Below the pieces are notes generated by a model, which was not told where the DNA came from, searched no databases, and saw only the letters and a list, made by a program, of their open reading frames with translations. DNA of 64,000 nt, taken from assembly GCA_964250615.1 (NCBI GenBank), contig CAXUGM010000010.1; one strand, given 5' to 3'. Position numbers and translations under genes: made by a program. This DNA is from Blautia sp900556555 (lineage in GTDB: Bacteria; Bacillota; Clostridia; Lachnospirales; Lachnospiraceae). Below, in pieces: positions 25,023 to 34,896 of this stretch. Positions within the stretch are counted from its first letter, which is position 1, and every line of letters starts with the position of its first letter.

Positions 25023-25147
25023 CAGAAAAAAGCTGAAAAATACGAGAATTATGAGATAAAGGAAAAATACAACGGAAATATTATGTAAAATTCACACATA
25101 ATATGTTTTTTTGCTACCCTTAAAATTGAACAAAGTAGGGAAAATGC

Positions 25148-25176
25148 TTGACATCGTTTGTTCGTAATAGTAAAAT
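25148..25176 (+). promoter_or_regulatory. Promoter for the opp operon
   Basis: A perfect TTGACA (25148-25153), 17-base spacer, TAAAAT (25171-25176); predicted start near 25183. The 228-base gap between the small gene and oppA holds this promoter and the leader hairpin. Confidence 0.75.
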
Positions 25177-25191
25177 TGCATTAATGTAAAG

Positions 25192-25222
25192 AAGCCAGTT
25201 TACATGAATACTGGCTTTTTTA
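25192..25222 (+). terminator. Terminator-like hairpin in the opp leader
   Basis: AAGCCAGT (25192-25199) pairs perfectly with ACTGGCTT (25210-25217), followed by a T-run. It begins only about 10 bases after the predicted start of opp transcription. It may end the upstream small-gene message, attenuate opp, or cap the opp mRNA 5' end. Confidence 0.7.
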
Positions 25223-25250
25223 TTTTAGCAAAATAAGGAGGGCTCATAAT

Positions 25251-27200
25251 ATGAAAAAAAGAGCAAAATGGCTTGCCGTTGCCCTGTCTTTAACACTTAC
25301 CTTAACCGCATGTGGCGGTGGCGGAAGTAAAGACAACGGAAGCAAGGAAGAAGGCGGCAAAGGTGGAGAAACTGCGGCTGCTGAAGAAATCAAAGACCTG
25401 GTTACCTGGGAGACCAGTAACAGAGAGATGGAGAACTTATTCATCCTGAACACAGAGATGGCAAATGACTTGAATGTTCTCTGTAACACAAATGAAGGTC
25501 TTCTGGAAACAGATGCCAAAGGTAAACTGATTCCTGGTCTTGCTGAAAAATGGGGAACAGAAGATGGTGGTCTTACCTGGAAATTCGAATTAAGAGATGG
25601 CGTGAAATGGGTAGACCAGCAGGGAAATGAAAAAGCAGACTGTACTGCACAGGACTTTGTCACAGGTCTTGAGTGGGTAATGAACTTCCACAAAAACGGA
25701 GCAATGAATACTTCTATGCCTTCTGCTTTGATCAAAGGTGCTGAAGACTACTATAATTATACAAAAGAACTTCCGGAAGCAGAAGCAAAAGCTCTGGATA
25801 CAACAAAATTCCTGGAAATGGTAGGAATTGAAACTCCGGACGATCATACTGTAATTTATCACTGTGCACAGAATGCACCATACTTCGATACTGTAGCGGT
25901 ATCTGCATGTCTGTATCCACTGGCACAGGGATTTGTGGACGAAGTTGGTGTTGATAACGTAAAATCTACAGGCATTGAAGGTCTGTGGTACAACGGACCT
26001 TACACTCTGACTGAGTACATCCAGGGAAATACAAAAACTCTGACACAGAACCCATTATACTGGGACAAAGACTGCAAACTGTTTGAAACAGTTACTATCC
26101 GTATCGTGGATGATGTTACAGTAGGATATTCTCTGTACGAAGCAGGCGAGATCGACCATATCGACCTTGGGGAAGCAAACCTGAGAACAATCTACGAAGA
26201 TGAAAGCAATCCATACCACGATCAGTTAGTAGAAAAAATGCCGAAAAAATATTCTTATCAGATGCACTTCAACTATGCTAAGAATAATGAAGACGGAACA
26301 GAAGATGAAAACTGGAATAAAGCTGTTTCAAACGAAGCATTCCGTCAGGCTATCTACTACGGATTAGATTTTACAACTTACATGGAAAGAACAAACTTCA
26401 TCAACCCAATGCACTGTGAAAACAATGCATACACCATGAAAGGTCTTCTGTACTTCTCTGACGGAACAGACTACACAGACAAAGTTGCTGAAGGTCTGGG
26501 ACTGCCTGAATCTGATGGAAAAACACCAAGAAGATTAGATGCAGACAAAGCAGCAGAGTACAAAGCTCAGGCTATGGAAGAGCTGAAAGCTGAAGGAGTT
26601 ACCTTCCCGGTAGAAATGGACTACTACATCATCGCAGGTGCACAGAACGCTCTGGATACAGCTACTGTATTACAGCAGGCAGTTTCTAAATGCCTTGGAG
26701 ATGACTTCGTAAAACTGAACGTTGGTACTTTTGTATCCAGCCAGACAAAAGAAGTTATCCAGCCAAGACTGCACTCTTTCGTAATCAACGGATGGGGAGC
26801 TGACTACGGTGATCCTCAGAACTACCTTGGACAGGAAACATACGGAGAAGATACAGCTTACTACGCTATGAACTACTCCAACGTAAACGATTCCAAAGAT
26901 GAAGATCTTATTGCAACATACAAAGAATTTACAGAATTAGTAAATACTGCAAATGCGATCACAGATGATATGGATAAGAGATACCAGGCATATGTGGATG
27001 CAGAAGTATACATGCTGAACCACGCACTGTCTGTTCCGGTTCAGTTAGAAGTAGCATGGCAGCTTACAAAAGTAAACGACTACACAAGATCTAATGCTAT
27101 GTTCGGTATCCAGAACTACATGTACAAGAACTGGGATACCTCTGTAGAAGCCTATACTACAGAACAGTATGATAAATTCCGCGAGGACTTTAATAAATAA
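25251..27200 (+). CDS. oppA: Peptide ABC transporter substrate-binding lipoprotein (OppA type)
   Basis: A 649-aa extracellular binding protein (family 5). The signal peptide ends in the lipobox LTLTAC followed by a GGGGSKDNG linker; the mature protein is lipid-anchored. Family features include NEGLLETDAKGKLIPGLAEKW split around residue 85, the DGVKWVDQ loop, and the long two-lobed domain up to the C-terminus. It captures oligopeptides for the permeases OppB/C. AAGGAGG precedes the ATG. The stop overlaps the next start (TAATG). Codon use is strongly biased to AAC/GAC/TAC codons, as in highly expressed genes. Confidence 0.92.
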   Translation: MKKRAKWLAVALSLTLTLTACGGGGSKDNGSKEEGGKGGETAAAEEIKDLVTWETSNREMENLFILNTEMANDLNVLCNTNEGLLETDAKGKLIPGLAEKWGTEDGGLTWKFELRDGVKWVDQQGNEKADCTAQDFVTGLEWVMNFHKNGAMNTSMPSALIKGAEDYYNYTKELPEAEAKALDTTKFLEMVGIETPDDHTVIYHCAQNAPYFDTVAVSACLYPLAQGFVDEVGVDNVKSTGIEGLWYNGPYTLTEYIQGNTKTLTQNPLYWDKDCKLFETVTIRIVDDVTVGYSLYEAGEIDHIDLGEANLRTIYEDESNPYHDQLVEKMPKKYSYQMHFNYAKNNEDGTEDENWNKAVSNEAFRQAIYYGLDFTTYMERTNFINPMHCENNAYTMKGLLYFSDGTDYTDKVAEGLGLPESDGKTPRRLDADKAAEYKAQAMEELKAEGVTFPVEMDYYIIAGAQNALDTATVLQQAVSKCLGDDFVKLNVGTFVSSQTKEVIQPRLHSFVINGWGADYGDPQNYLGQETYGEDTAYYAMNYSNVNDSKDEDLIATYKEFTELVNTANAITDDMDKRYQAYVDAEVYMLNHALSVPVQLEVAWQLTKVNDYTRSNAMFGIQNYMYKNWDTSVEAYTTEQYDKFREDFNK

Positions 27201-28150
27201 TGTTTAAATATACAATCAAGCGACTGTTACAATCTCTTGTAACAGTCCTGGTTGTTGTAACTATCGTGTTTCTGTTAATGAGAATGTTGCCGACTGATTA
27301 CTTCTTCACAGAAGATCAGTTGATGAAGCTCCAGCCTGAACAGAAACAGGAGCAGTTGCAGGCAGCCGGATTATTAGACCCGGTACCGGAACAGCTTATC
27401 CGCTATTATGGGCAGATTGTCCGTTTCGACTTTGGTGAGTCACGGAGAATTCAGAGCGGTGTACCTGTTACCCAGGTAATCGGTTCTAAATTTACAGTAT
27501 CCATGAGACTGGGATGTACCGCATTGGTAATTGCACTTATTGTGGGTGTTTTCATCGGTATTATTCAGACTCTGAACAAGGACAAGTTACTGGATCATGT
27601 AGGAACAGCCTACACCGTCTTTGTAAATGCTGTCCCAAGTCTGGTTTCCTATTCGTTGGTATTAGTGTTTGGTTCAAAGGTGCTGGGACTCCCGCCATTG
27701 TATTCTACTAGAAATGTCTCCCAGTCTTCTATTTTGCCTATTGTATGTCTGTCTCTGGCATCGATTGCCAGCTATGCGTTGTGGACCAGACGATATATGG
27801 TAGACGAGCTGAATAAAGACTATATCAGACTGGCTCGTGTAAAAGGTATGTCTTCAAGAACGATCATGGTGAAACACGTATTCAAAAATGCATTTGTACC
27901 GTTAGTACAGCAGATTCCTGCATCTTTCCTTTACACCATCGGTGGTTCTCTGTTGGTTGAGAGATTTTTCTCTGTTCCCGGTATGGGACCGCTTCTGACA
28001 GACTCTATCATCCGTTATGATGTAAATGTGGTTCAGACACTTGCCATCCTGTATGCGACCCTTGGTATCATGGGCGTATTCTTAGGAGACATTCTGATGA
28101 TGCTGGTTGACCCAAGAATTAAACTTACCGGAAGAGGAGGCACACGATAA
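27200..28150 (+). CDS. oppB: Peptide ABC transporter permease OppB
   Basis: A 316-aa BPD-type permease, six helices: an N-terminal one at ~9-30 (LLQSLVTVLVVVTIVFLLMRM), the rest from ~95 to the end. The EAA loop reads YIRLARVKGMSSRTIMVKHV (~210-229), and the C-terminus has the usual GDILMMLVDPRIKL. Partners: OppC (next, 1-base overlap) and the two ATPases. Confidence 0.92.
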   Translation: MFKYTIKRLLQSLVTVLVVVTIVFLLMRMLPTDYFFTEDQLMKLQPEQKQEQLQAAGLLDPVPEQLIRYYGQIVRFDFGESRRIQSGVPVTQVIGSKFTVSMRLGCTALVIALIVGVFIGIIQTLNKDKLLDHVGTAYTVFVNAVPSLVSYSLVLVFGSKVLGLPPLYSTRNVSQSSILPIVCLSLASIASYALWTRRYMVDELNKDYIRLARVKGMSSRTIMVKHVFKNAFVPLVQQIPASFLYTIGGSLLVERFFSVPGMGPLLTDSIIRYDVNVVQTLAILYATLGIMGVFLGDILMMLVDPRIKLTGRGGTR

Positions 28151-29073
28151 TGGAAAAAAAGAATAAAGATGATTTGTTCCGTTTTGTGGAGTACTCTCCG
28201 GAAGCAGCAGAGCGTACAGGCTATTCTGATTATTCTTATTGGAAGTCTGTATTCCAGAACTTTTTCAAGAAAAAATCTGCAGTGGTCATGTCCTGTGTGT
28301 TCTTTGCACTGGTCATCTTCTCCTTTGTGGCACTGTGGATTGGCAAATATGAGTATGCAGCATTAGAAACAAACAGTGCACTGGCCTTTCAGAAACCAAA
28401 CAGCGAGTTCTGGTTTGGAACCGACAACCTGGGTCGTGACTACTGGTGTCAGGTATGGTATGCAGCTCAGACTTCTATTAAGCTGGCTTTGATCGTTGCA
28501 TTAGGTGAATGTGTTGTTGGTGTTGTTATTGGATGTCTGTGGGGATATGTACGTCAGTTAGACCGTTTCCTGACAGAAGTTTACAATGTAATCAACAATG
28601 TTCCGATGATCATCTATATGACATTGATCTCCTTGTTAGTTGGCCAGAGTTTTACGGTTATGGCAATTTCACTGATTGCCTTCGGATGGCTGACCATGGC
28701 GAAGAATGTCAGAAACCTGGTAATGATGTACCGTGACAGGGAGTACAACCTGGCATCCAGATGTCTTGGTACTCCGGTTTGGAGAGTTTTGACAAAGAAC
28801 ATCCTTCCATACCTGATCAGCATCATTATCTTAAGACTTGCACTTTCCATCCCGGCTACGATTGCACTGGAGTCTACACTGTCCTATCTTGGTCTGGGAC
28901 TTGGAATTGAGACACCGTCACTTGGTATTCTTTTAAGAAATGCCAGAAACTACTTTTTGGATCGCCCGTATCTGCTGATTTTCCCGGCAGTTATTGTTTC
29001 TTTGATTACCGTTACCTTCTATTTGGTAGGTAATGCTTTCTCAGATGCGGCAGATCCTAGAAATCACGTATAG
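28150..29073 (+). CDS. oppC: Peptide ABC transporter permease OppC
   Basis: A 307-aa permease with the OppC-specific N-terminal cytoplasmic extension (~1-40), a first helix (~42-65), the periplasmic HFGTDNLGRDYW-type motif here as FWFGTDNLGRDYW (~92), five more helices, and the EAA loop YNLASRCLGTPVWRVLTKNI. The start overlaps oppB by one base. C-terminus GNAFSDAADPR is typical. Confidence 0.92.
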   Translation: MEKKNKDDLFRFVEYSPEAAERTGYSDYSYWKSVFQNFFKKKSAVVMSCVFFALVIFSFVALWIGKYEYAALETNSALAFQKPNSEFWFGTDNLGRDYWCQVWYAAQTSIKLALIVALGECVVGVVIGCLWGYVRQLDRFLTEVYNVINNVPMIIYMTLISLLVGQSFTVMAISLIAFGWLTMAKNVRNLVMMYRDREYNLASRCLGTPVWRVLTKNILPYLISIIILRLALSIPATIALESTLSYLGLGLGIETPSLGILLRNARNYFLDRPYLLIFPAVIVSLITVTFYLVGNAFSDAADPRNHV

Positions 29074-29089
29074 GAATGGAGGACCAGTA

Positions 29090-30130
29090 ATGGCAAAAGA
29101 ACCAATATTATCTGCTAGAGACGTGGAAATCCAGTTCAGTTTACGTGGAAAGCTGCTTACAGCTATCCGCAAATGTTCTCTGGATCTCTATGAAGGTGAG
29201 ACTCTTGCAATCGTAGGTGAATCCGGTTCTGGAAAGTCTGTTTTTACAAAATCTTTCCTGGGTATGCTGGATGCAAACGGAAAAATCACAAATGGTTCCA
29301 TCATGTACAGAGGAACCGATATTTCAAAATATAAAAAAGAAAAAGAGTGGAGAACTATCCGTGGTAAGAAAATTGCCATGGTTATGCAGGATCCTATGAC
29401 ATCCTTGAATCCACTGAAAAAAGTTGGAAAACAGATTCAGGAAAGTATTGAACTGAATCAGGGAATCAAAGGCGCTGAGGCCAAAAAGCTGGCTATGGAG
29501 ATGCTGACAAAGGTTGGTATTCCTGATCCGGAGCGCCGTTATAATCAGTATCCACACGAGTTTTCCGGCGGAATGAGACAGCGTGTTGTCATTGCTATTG
29601 CCGTGGCATGCCATCCTGAAATTTTAATCTGTGACGAACCTACTACAGCTCTGGATGTTACGATTCAGGCTCAGATTCTGAACCTGATCCGTGAATTGCA
29701 GCGTGAGCTGAAAATGACAGTTGTTTACATCACTCATGACCTGGGTGTTGTGGCAAATGTTGCTGACCGTGTAGCAGTTATGTATGCAGGGCAGATTGTA
29801 GAGTACGGCCTGGTAAATGAAATTTTCTATGATGCATGGCATCCATATACATGGGCGCTGCTGTCATCCCTTCCACAGTTGGGAATTAAGGGAGAACCAC
29901 TTCCGACTATCGAAGGAACACCGCCAAACTTATTTAACACGATTAAAGGTGATGCATTCGCACCACGTAACAAACAGGCACTTGCTATTGATTTTGAGGA
30001 GGAACCACCTTTCTTCGAAATCACAGAGACTCACCAGGCAAAAACCTGGTATCTGGATCCAAGAGCACCGAAGATTGAACAGCCGAAAGCGATTAAAATG
30101 CTGAGGCAAAAAATGCAGGAGAGAGGGTAA
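29090..30130 (+). CDS. oppD: Oligopeptide ABC transporter ATP-binding protein OppD
   Basis: A 346-aa ABC ATPase: Walker A GESGSGKS (~43), Q-loop MQDPMTSLNPL, signature FSGGMRQRVVIAIA (~165), Walker B LICDEPTTALDVT (~185), H-loop YITHDLG. The C-terminal oligopeptide extension (~260-346) is present, though without an obvious Cys-rich Fe-S cluster. ATG at 29090 is chosen, with GGAGG 6 bases ahead; an upstream in-frame start lies inside oppC. Confidence 0.92.
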   Translation: MAKEPILSARDVEIQFSLRGKLLTAIRKCSLDLYEGETLAIVGESGSGKSVFTKSFLGMLDANGKITNGSIMYRGTDISKYKKEKEWRTIRGKKIAMVMQDPMTSLNPLKKVGKQIQESIELNQGIKGAEAKKLAMEMLTKVGIPDPERRYNQYPHEFSGGMRQRVVIAIAVACHPEILICDEPTTALDVTIQAQILNLIRELQRELKMTVVYITHDLGVVANVADRVAVMYAGQIVEYGLVNEIFYDAWHPYTWALLSSLPQLGIKGEPLPTIEGTPPNLFNTIKGDAFAPRNKQALAIDFEEEPPFFEITETHQAKTWYLDPRAPKIEQPKAIKMLRQKMQERG

Positions 30131-30138
30131 TAGTAGAT

Positions 30139-31068
30139 ATGGCAGAAAGAGAAAAGTTAATAGAAGTAAAAGATCTGCAGATTACCTTCGGCAGTGGAAG
30201 AAAGAAATTCGTGGCTGTTGACCATGTAAATTTTGATATTTACAAAGGAGAGACATTCTCTCTGGTTGGTGAGTCCGGTTCCGGAAAAACCACCATCGGC
30301 CGTGCCATTACCAGAATCAATCCTGTATCTGCAGGTGAAATCTTATTCAAAGGACAGAGAATCAGCGGAAAGATTTCCAAAGAACTGGACCTTGAAGTAA
30401 TTAAAAAATGCCAGATGATTTTCCAGGATCCAATGGCATCTCTGAACGAGCGTGCAAAAGTCGACTATATTATCTCAGAAGGTTTGATCAACCATCATCT
30501 TTACAAAGATGAGAAGGAAAGATACGAGAAGGTACAGGCAGCTCTTCACGAAGTAGGACTGCTTCCGGAGTTTGCTTCCCGTTTCCCTCATGAGTTCTCT
30601 GGCGGTCAGCGTCAGCGTATCGGTATTGCCCGTGCACTGATCATGCAGCCGGAATTCGTAGTGGCAGACGAGCCAATCTCTGCACTGGATGTTTCTATCC
30701 GTGCACAGGTTCTGAACCTGCTGAATGACCTGAAGAGGACAAAAGGTTTAACTTACCTCTTTATTGCACACGATTTGTCTGTAGTAAGATTTATTTCAGA
30801 CCGTATTGCAGTTATTCACAAGGGCAGAATTGTAGAGCTGGCAGAAGCGGAAGAATTATTCATTCATCCGTTCCATCCGTACACCAAGGCACTGCTTTCA
30901 GCAGTACCGATTCCGGATCCGGAACAGGAAAAGAATAAAAAACTTCTGGTATATGATCCTTCTATTCATGATTACAGCACAGACAAACCGGTATGGGAAG
31001 AAATCCTTCCCGGACATTTTGTTTATGGTAATCAGAAAGAACTGGAAGAATACCGTAAAGAGATTTAA
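30139..31068 (+). CDS. oppF: Oligopeptide ABC transporter ATP-binding protein OppF
   Basis: A 309-aa ABC ATPase, partner of OppD: Walker A GESGSGKTT (~45), signature FSGGQRQRIGIARAL (~155), Walker B VVADEPISALDVS (~178), H-loop LFIAHDLSVVRF. It follows OppD after 8 bases and closes the transporter set. The C-terminus (~285-309) is a short oligopeptide-type tail. Confidence 0.92.
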   Translation: MAEREKLIEVKDLQITFGSGRKKFVAVDHVNFDIYKGETFSLVGESGSGKTTIGRAITRINPVSAGEILFKGQRISGKISKELDLEVIKKCQMIFQDPMASLNERAKVDYIISEGLINHHLYKDEKERYEKVQAALHEVGLLPEFASRFPHEFSGGQRQRIGIARALIMQPEFVVADEPISALDVSIRAQVLNLLNDLKRTKGLTYLFIAHDLSVVRFISDRIAVIHKGRIVELAEAEELFIHPFHPYTKALLSAVPIPDPEQEKNKKLLVYDPSIHDYSTDKPVWEEILPGHFVYGNQKELEEYRKEI

Positions 31069-31079
31069 AAGGAATGAAC

Positions 31080-31505
31080 ATGATAAAGAAAATTTGCACC
31101 ATATTTCAAAATTATATGATCCGCCCAATGTTGTACCAATGTGCTACGAAGATTTCTGTAGCACTGGTACTGTGTCTGTTGTGGAATCGTTTTATTAACC
31201 GGGAACAGTATTATTCCATGGTAGAAAACGCCTTTTTTGTGGCCGGAGCTTTCTTTCTGGCTTTGGCCTGGTTCCAGTATCTGAGGCTGGACGGTGCCCG
31301 CATCCGCCACTTGCTGGAGGAGAAAAAGGAAAAGAAAAAGAAGAAGAAACATCATTTTACCAAGGATATTGTGGATTTTGCGGATGAGAAGATTATTCCA
31401 TTCAGTGAACTGGCAGATGATGAGCGGATTGTGTGCAGATTTCTGGGGGATTTGCTCTGCGGAGCCTTGTTTTTAATTCCCGCACTGATTGCATTGGCTT
31501 TCTAA
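31080..31505 (+). CDS. Hypothetical two-to-three-helix membrane protein at the end of the opp operon
   Basis: A 141-aa protein that I do not recognise beyond a recurring Lachnospiraceae opp-associated type. It has two helices near the N-terminus (~20-36 and ~46-64), a highly basic cytoplasmic linker (a run of Glu/Lys then nine Lys near residue 80), an FADEKIIPFSEL segment, and a C-terminal helix (~120-140). The ATG at 31080 is preferred because AAAAGGA lies 6 bases ahead of it. It starts 11 bases after oppF and ends just before a strong terminator, so it is co-transcribed with the transporter. Confidence 0.7.
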   Translation: MIKKICTIFQNYMIRPMLYQCATKISVALVLCLLWNRFINREQYYSMVENAFFVAGAFFLALAWFQYLRLDGARIRHLLEEKKEKKKKKKHHFTKDIVDFADEKIIPFSELADDERIVCRFLGDLLCGALFLIPALIALAF

Positions 31506-31517
31506 ATGAAAAATAAG

Positions 31518-31568
31518 AGGCTGCAAAGCCGGAGTATGATATCATACCTCGGTTTTGTAGCCTTTTTG
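31518..31568. terminator. Terminator after the opp operon
   Basis: A long stem from AGGCTGCAAA (31518-31527) to TTTGTAGCCT, with an inner GTATGATATCATAC palindrome, then five T. It also lies 16 bases from the stop of the converging GH20 gene. Confidence 0.9.
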
Positions 31569-31583
31569 TTTCTTTATTTTCAG

Positions 31584-33503
31584 TTAAACCGTATCCACCA
31601 GGTCACATCCGCTGACAATGCGGCTCCAGAGATTTTCATTTAGCGACACATCATGGGAATGAGGATAGGTTCTATCTGCAGGCCAGTAGGGCAGACGTTC
31701 CTGCTCAAGCTCTTCCAGAGAAGAAACCTGTCCGTTTAAATAGCTCTGAATTCTTCTTGCACAGGCTTTCAGGCGCAAGGACAGACCGCCCAGCTTGATA
31801 TCCATAAGTTCATAACCAAAAGGTTTTGCATCCTGCATCCAGAGAGTTTCTCTGACCATGTGCATATGTTCAAGATTCTCCAGGATTCTGGGGATAACTT
31901 CTTCGCAGATAGATGCTAAAGTGGATAAGTCCTTGGAATCATAAGCATTTTTCAGACGGATTCCAAGATCGGCTTTGTCTGCCAGTACCAGTGCAAATGC
32001 ATGGTAAAATTGGAACAGATTCTCGTAAGCTTTGGCCGAAGGTAAGGCTTTTTCCAGTTTTTGTGCCAGGGCACTGTAATAAGTGTTTGTGTCCACATTC
32101 TGGATGTGATAATCAAACATACCCAGCAAGGCATCCTGATACAGCAGGTATTTAGAAGGGTTGTCCGAAGTCAGATTGTTGCCTTTTCCCTGGAAAAGTG
32201 CATCAAATTCATCCAGCAAAAGGAAGCTGTCCAGGGATGCATCCACACAGTCCCGGAAGTCCTGTGCCAGTGCTTCATAGGTGAGGTCTTCATGGAAACA
32301 CAGGTGGGCAAAAGCAATCAGGCCAGGGTAAATAGCCTCCAGTGGCGTCTCGGCACCATTATCCATCCAGCCTGTGGCGAATACCTCCTGAATGTTCTGG
32401 GAATGGCATGCCTTCAGACCCATCCGCATACACTGAATGGCTTTTCCGTAGTTTGGTGCGATTCCGTTCCAGTTCCAGACTCCTCCTGCGTAAACAGTCC
32501 AGTCTGACAACTCTTTATGTACACGGAACTGGTTCTCATATATCTTCTGATTCCAGTGATAATAATCCCAGTACACAAGTCCAAGGCCGGGATCCGGCTT
32601 TTTCCAGCCAGATGTATCCGTGTTTTCGTCTACTGCGTAGTAACCTTTTCCGGTGTTGGCAGTAATATACATATCACTCCAGATCATAGGCTTCCAGCCT
32701 AGTTCCTTACAGATTTCCTGCACTTTGCTGCTGTGTTCCTGGATCAGCTCAGAGCTGTTCCGGTAGCCATTTTCCCGAAGATATCTGCCAAGCCCCAGGG
32801 AAACCGCCTCATCCATGCCGATATGGATGGTTCTGGTGCGGAAGCAGTCTTTCAGAGAAGTGAGAATCTGCCGGATGAATTCATATACTTTTTCAGAGCC
32901 AACCAGAAGAATATCAGAGCTGTCTTTCAAAGGCTCTGCTTCCGGCCATTTTAGGAAATTTCTTAAATGAGCCAGAGTCTGGATACATGGAATCAATGCA
33001 ATACCAAAAAGGGCGGCATAGTTGTCCATCTCACGTAATTCTTTCTGGGAATATCTGCCCCGGTAAGTACCGAAATAAGGAAATCCAGGCACTTCATACG
33101 TATCTTCTGTGTAAAGGAACAATTGGTTCATACCGGCTTTCGCCATGGTTTGAATGAGCTTTTTCACAGTCTGGACTGTGGCAACTGCGTTTCTGGAGCA
33201 GTCCAGCATAAAACCGTTCTTTTTAAAATAAGAAGTTTCCTCCAGTTCAAAATCTTCCTCCAGATGATGAAGAAGGTAGTTCAGGCCCCTGAAAAAATGT
33301 GCCGGTTCCCGGCAGGTCACGGAGCAGGAAGTTCCTTTTTTTGAGAGTGATAATTTGGAGGCAGAAGAGGAAAAATGAACCGTCATTTCTATCTGTTCTG
33401 CCATTTCTTTAACAGCAGAGTTTTTATCTGTCAAAATAGCAACCCCTTGTTGCAGGGCATTTAATTGGGTGGAGTCAATGTCTCCTGTGTAAGTGATGAG
33501 CAT
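31584..33503 (-). CDS. Glycoside hydrolase family 20 beta-N-acetylhexosaminidase, cytoplasmic
   Basis: A 639-aa GH20-type enzyme. The N-terminal GH20b-like domain (~1-90) is followed by the catalytic barrel starting at GFMLDCSRNAV (~97), with the catalytic pair Asp231-Glu232 in HIGMDEA. GH20 enzymes release terminal GlcNAc/GalNAc by substrate-assisted catalysis. No signal peptide is seen, so it acts inside the cell on imported oligosaccharides or peptidoglycan/mucin pieces. The C-terminal ~200 residues are helical and of unknown role. GGAGGT precedes the ATG by 8 bases. The MATE gene ends 28 bases upstream, so the two may be co-transcribed. Confidence 0.85.
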   Translation of the reverse strand: MLITYTGDIDSTQLNALQQGVAILTDKNSAVKEMAEQIEMTVHFSSSASKLSLSKKGTSCSVTCREPAHFFRGLNYLLHHLEEDFELEETSYFKKNGFMLDCSRNAVATVQTVKKLIQTMAKAGMNQLFLYTEDTYEVPGFPYFGTYRGRYSQKELREMDNYAALFGIALIPCIQTLAHLRNFLKWPEAEPLKDSSDILLVGSEKVYEFIRQILTSLKDCFRTRTIHIGMDEAVSLGLGRYLRENGYRNSSELIQEHSSKVQEICKELGWKPMIWSDMYITANTGKGYYAVDENTDTSGWKKPDPGLGLVYWDYYHWNQKIYENQFRVHKELSDWTVYAGGVWNWNGIAPNYGKAIQCMRMGLKACHSQNIQEVFATGWMDNGAETPLEAIYPGLIAFAHLCFHEDLTYEALAQDFRDCVDASLDSFLLLDEFDALFQGKGNNLTSDNPSKYLLYQDALLGMFDYHIQNVDTNTYYSALAQKLEKALPSAKAYENLFQFYHAFALVLADKADLGIRLKNAYDSKDLSTLASICEEVIPRILENLEHMHMVRETLWMQDAKPFGYELMDIKLGGLSLRLKACARRIQSYLNGQVSSLEELEQERLPYWPADRTYPHSHDVSLNENLWSRIVSGCDLVDTV

Positions 33504-33531
33504 AGTACATACCTCCGGTTAAAAATTGAAA

Positions 33532-34896
33532 TTAGTCTTCCTGATGAACACGGAAGAATTTTTTCTGTTCTCTGTAATAGTATAGAATGAATAGAACTGT
33601 AGTCAGTCCCCAGGAAATAGGATAACATAATAGGATGCTGGTAACACCGGGATGATGTGGTACTACCAGGAAAATCCAGAGAATCCTCAAAATACATACG
33701 CCACAGCAGGTCATAATCATAGGAACCAGGACATTTCCGATTCCACGCAGGGCGCTTGACAAAATTTCGATAAATACGAACAGCACATAAGACGGAACAA
33801 TCAGGCGGATAATTTTCAGCCCAATCTTAATGACTTCCGGGTCAGTGGTAAAAAGCTGGAGCAGGAACTTTCCGGAAAACAGCAAGACAGCAGTTACCAG
33901 AATGGTGGCTGCAAAGTCCAGAAACAGGCAGGTGGTAATGCTCTGTTTCATACGTTTGTACTTCCCTGCTCCGAAGTTTTGTCCGATAAAAGTGGTGATA
34001 GCTACACTGAAAGCACCAGAGATCATCCAGTAAATGGCATCGATTTTTCCAAAGGCAGTGTAGGCTGCCATGGTGCTGGTTCCAAGGCTGTTTAGGGAAG
34101 ACTGCACAATCATGTTAGACGCATTATACATGATGGACTGCAGCCCTGCCGGAAGACCAATGGTGATAATAGAGACCAGCAGGAATTTGTGAAAACGTAT
34201 CTGAGATGGCTCCAGCCGGTACATATCCTTTGATCTCAGGAGTGTCAGGATAACAAGCACAGCACTGACAGCCTGAGATGCAACCGTGGCAATGGCTGCC
34301 CCGGCAACCCCCATGTCCATACCAACAACCAGGAGAATGTCCAGGAAAATGTTGATAAAACAGCATACGATCAGGAAGTATAAAGGTCTTGTGGAGTCAC
34401 CTACTGCTCTTAAAATCGCAGAGCCTATGTTGTAAATAAAAACAAAAATAATTCCGGCAAAATAAATACGCATATAAACAATGGAATCACCGATTACATC
34501 GGCCGGAGTTTTTAAAAGTTCCATCATGAAAGGCGTCAAGGCAATACCTATGATGCTGATTAGGATACCGCCGACAATAGACAAGGCAGCTGCAGTATGT
34601 AGTGTGTCGTTCAGGTCTTTCTCTTTTTTTGCTCCGTAATAACGGGCAATGATGACAGTAGCACCGGAAGCAAGACCTACGAAAAAGTTCACTACCAGGT
34701 TTACAATCTGTCCGGTAGAACCGCCTACAGCGGCCAGAGCCTGCGTCCCAACAAAACGGCCTACCACAACAGCATCAGCAGTATTATAAAGCTGCTGAAA
34801 AAGTGTTCCCAGCATGATGGGAAAGAAGAAGAGCAGAAGCTGCTTCCAGATTACACCTTCGGTAATCTGATTCGTAGATACATTTTTTTGTTTCAA
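33532..34896 (-). CDS. MATE family efflux transporter
   Basis: A 454-aa multidrug/toxin extrusion-type exporter with twelve predicted helices. Two homologous halves are visible; motifs include FFPIMLGTLFQQLYNTADAVVVGRF (in two parts, ~15-45), ALAAVGGSTGQIVN and, in the second half, NASNMIVQSSLNSLG. The frame is open to an ATG at 34932, but AGGAGGG lies 7 bases ahead of a TTG at 34896, so TTG is the likely start. Substrates are unknown; the family exchanges Na+ or H+ for cationic drugs. Confidence 0.9.
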   Translation of the reverse strand: MKQKNVSTNQITEGVIWKQLLLFFFPIMLGTLFQQLYNTADAVVVGRFVGTQALAAVGGSTGQIVNLVVNFFVGLASGATVIIARYYGAKKEKDLNDTLHTAAALSIVGGILISIIGIALTPFMMELLKTPADVIGDSIVYMRIYFAGIIFVFIYNIGSAILRAVGDSTRPLYFLIVCCFINIFLDILLVVGMDMGVAGAAIATVASQAVSAVLVILTLLRSKDMYRLEPSQIRFHKFLLVSIITIGLPAGLQSIMYNASNMIVQSSLNSLGTSTMAAYTAFGKIDAIYWMISGAFSVAITTFIGQNFGAGKYKRMKQSITTCLFLDFAATILVTAVLLFSGKFLLQLFTTDPEVIKIGLKIIRLIVPSYVLFVFIEILSSALRGIGNVLVPMIMTCCGVCILRILWIFLVVPHHPGVTSILLCYPISWGLTTVLFILYYYREQKKFFRVHQED

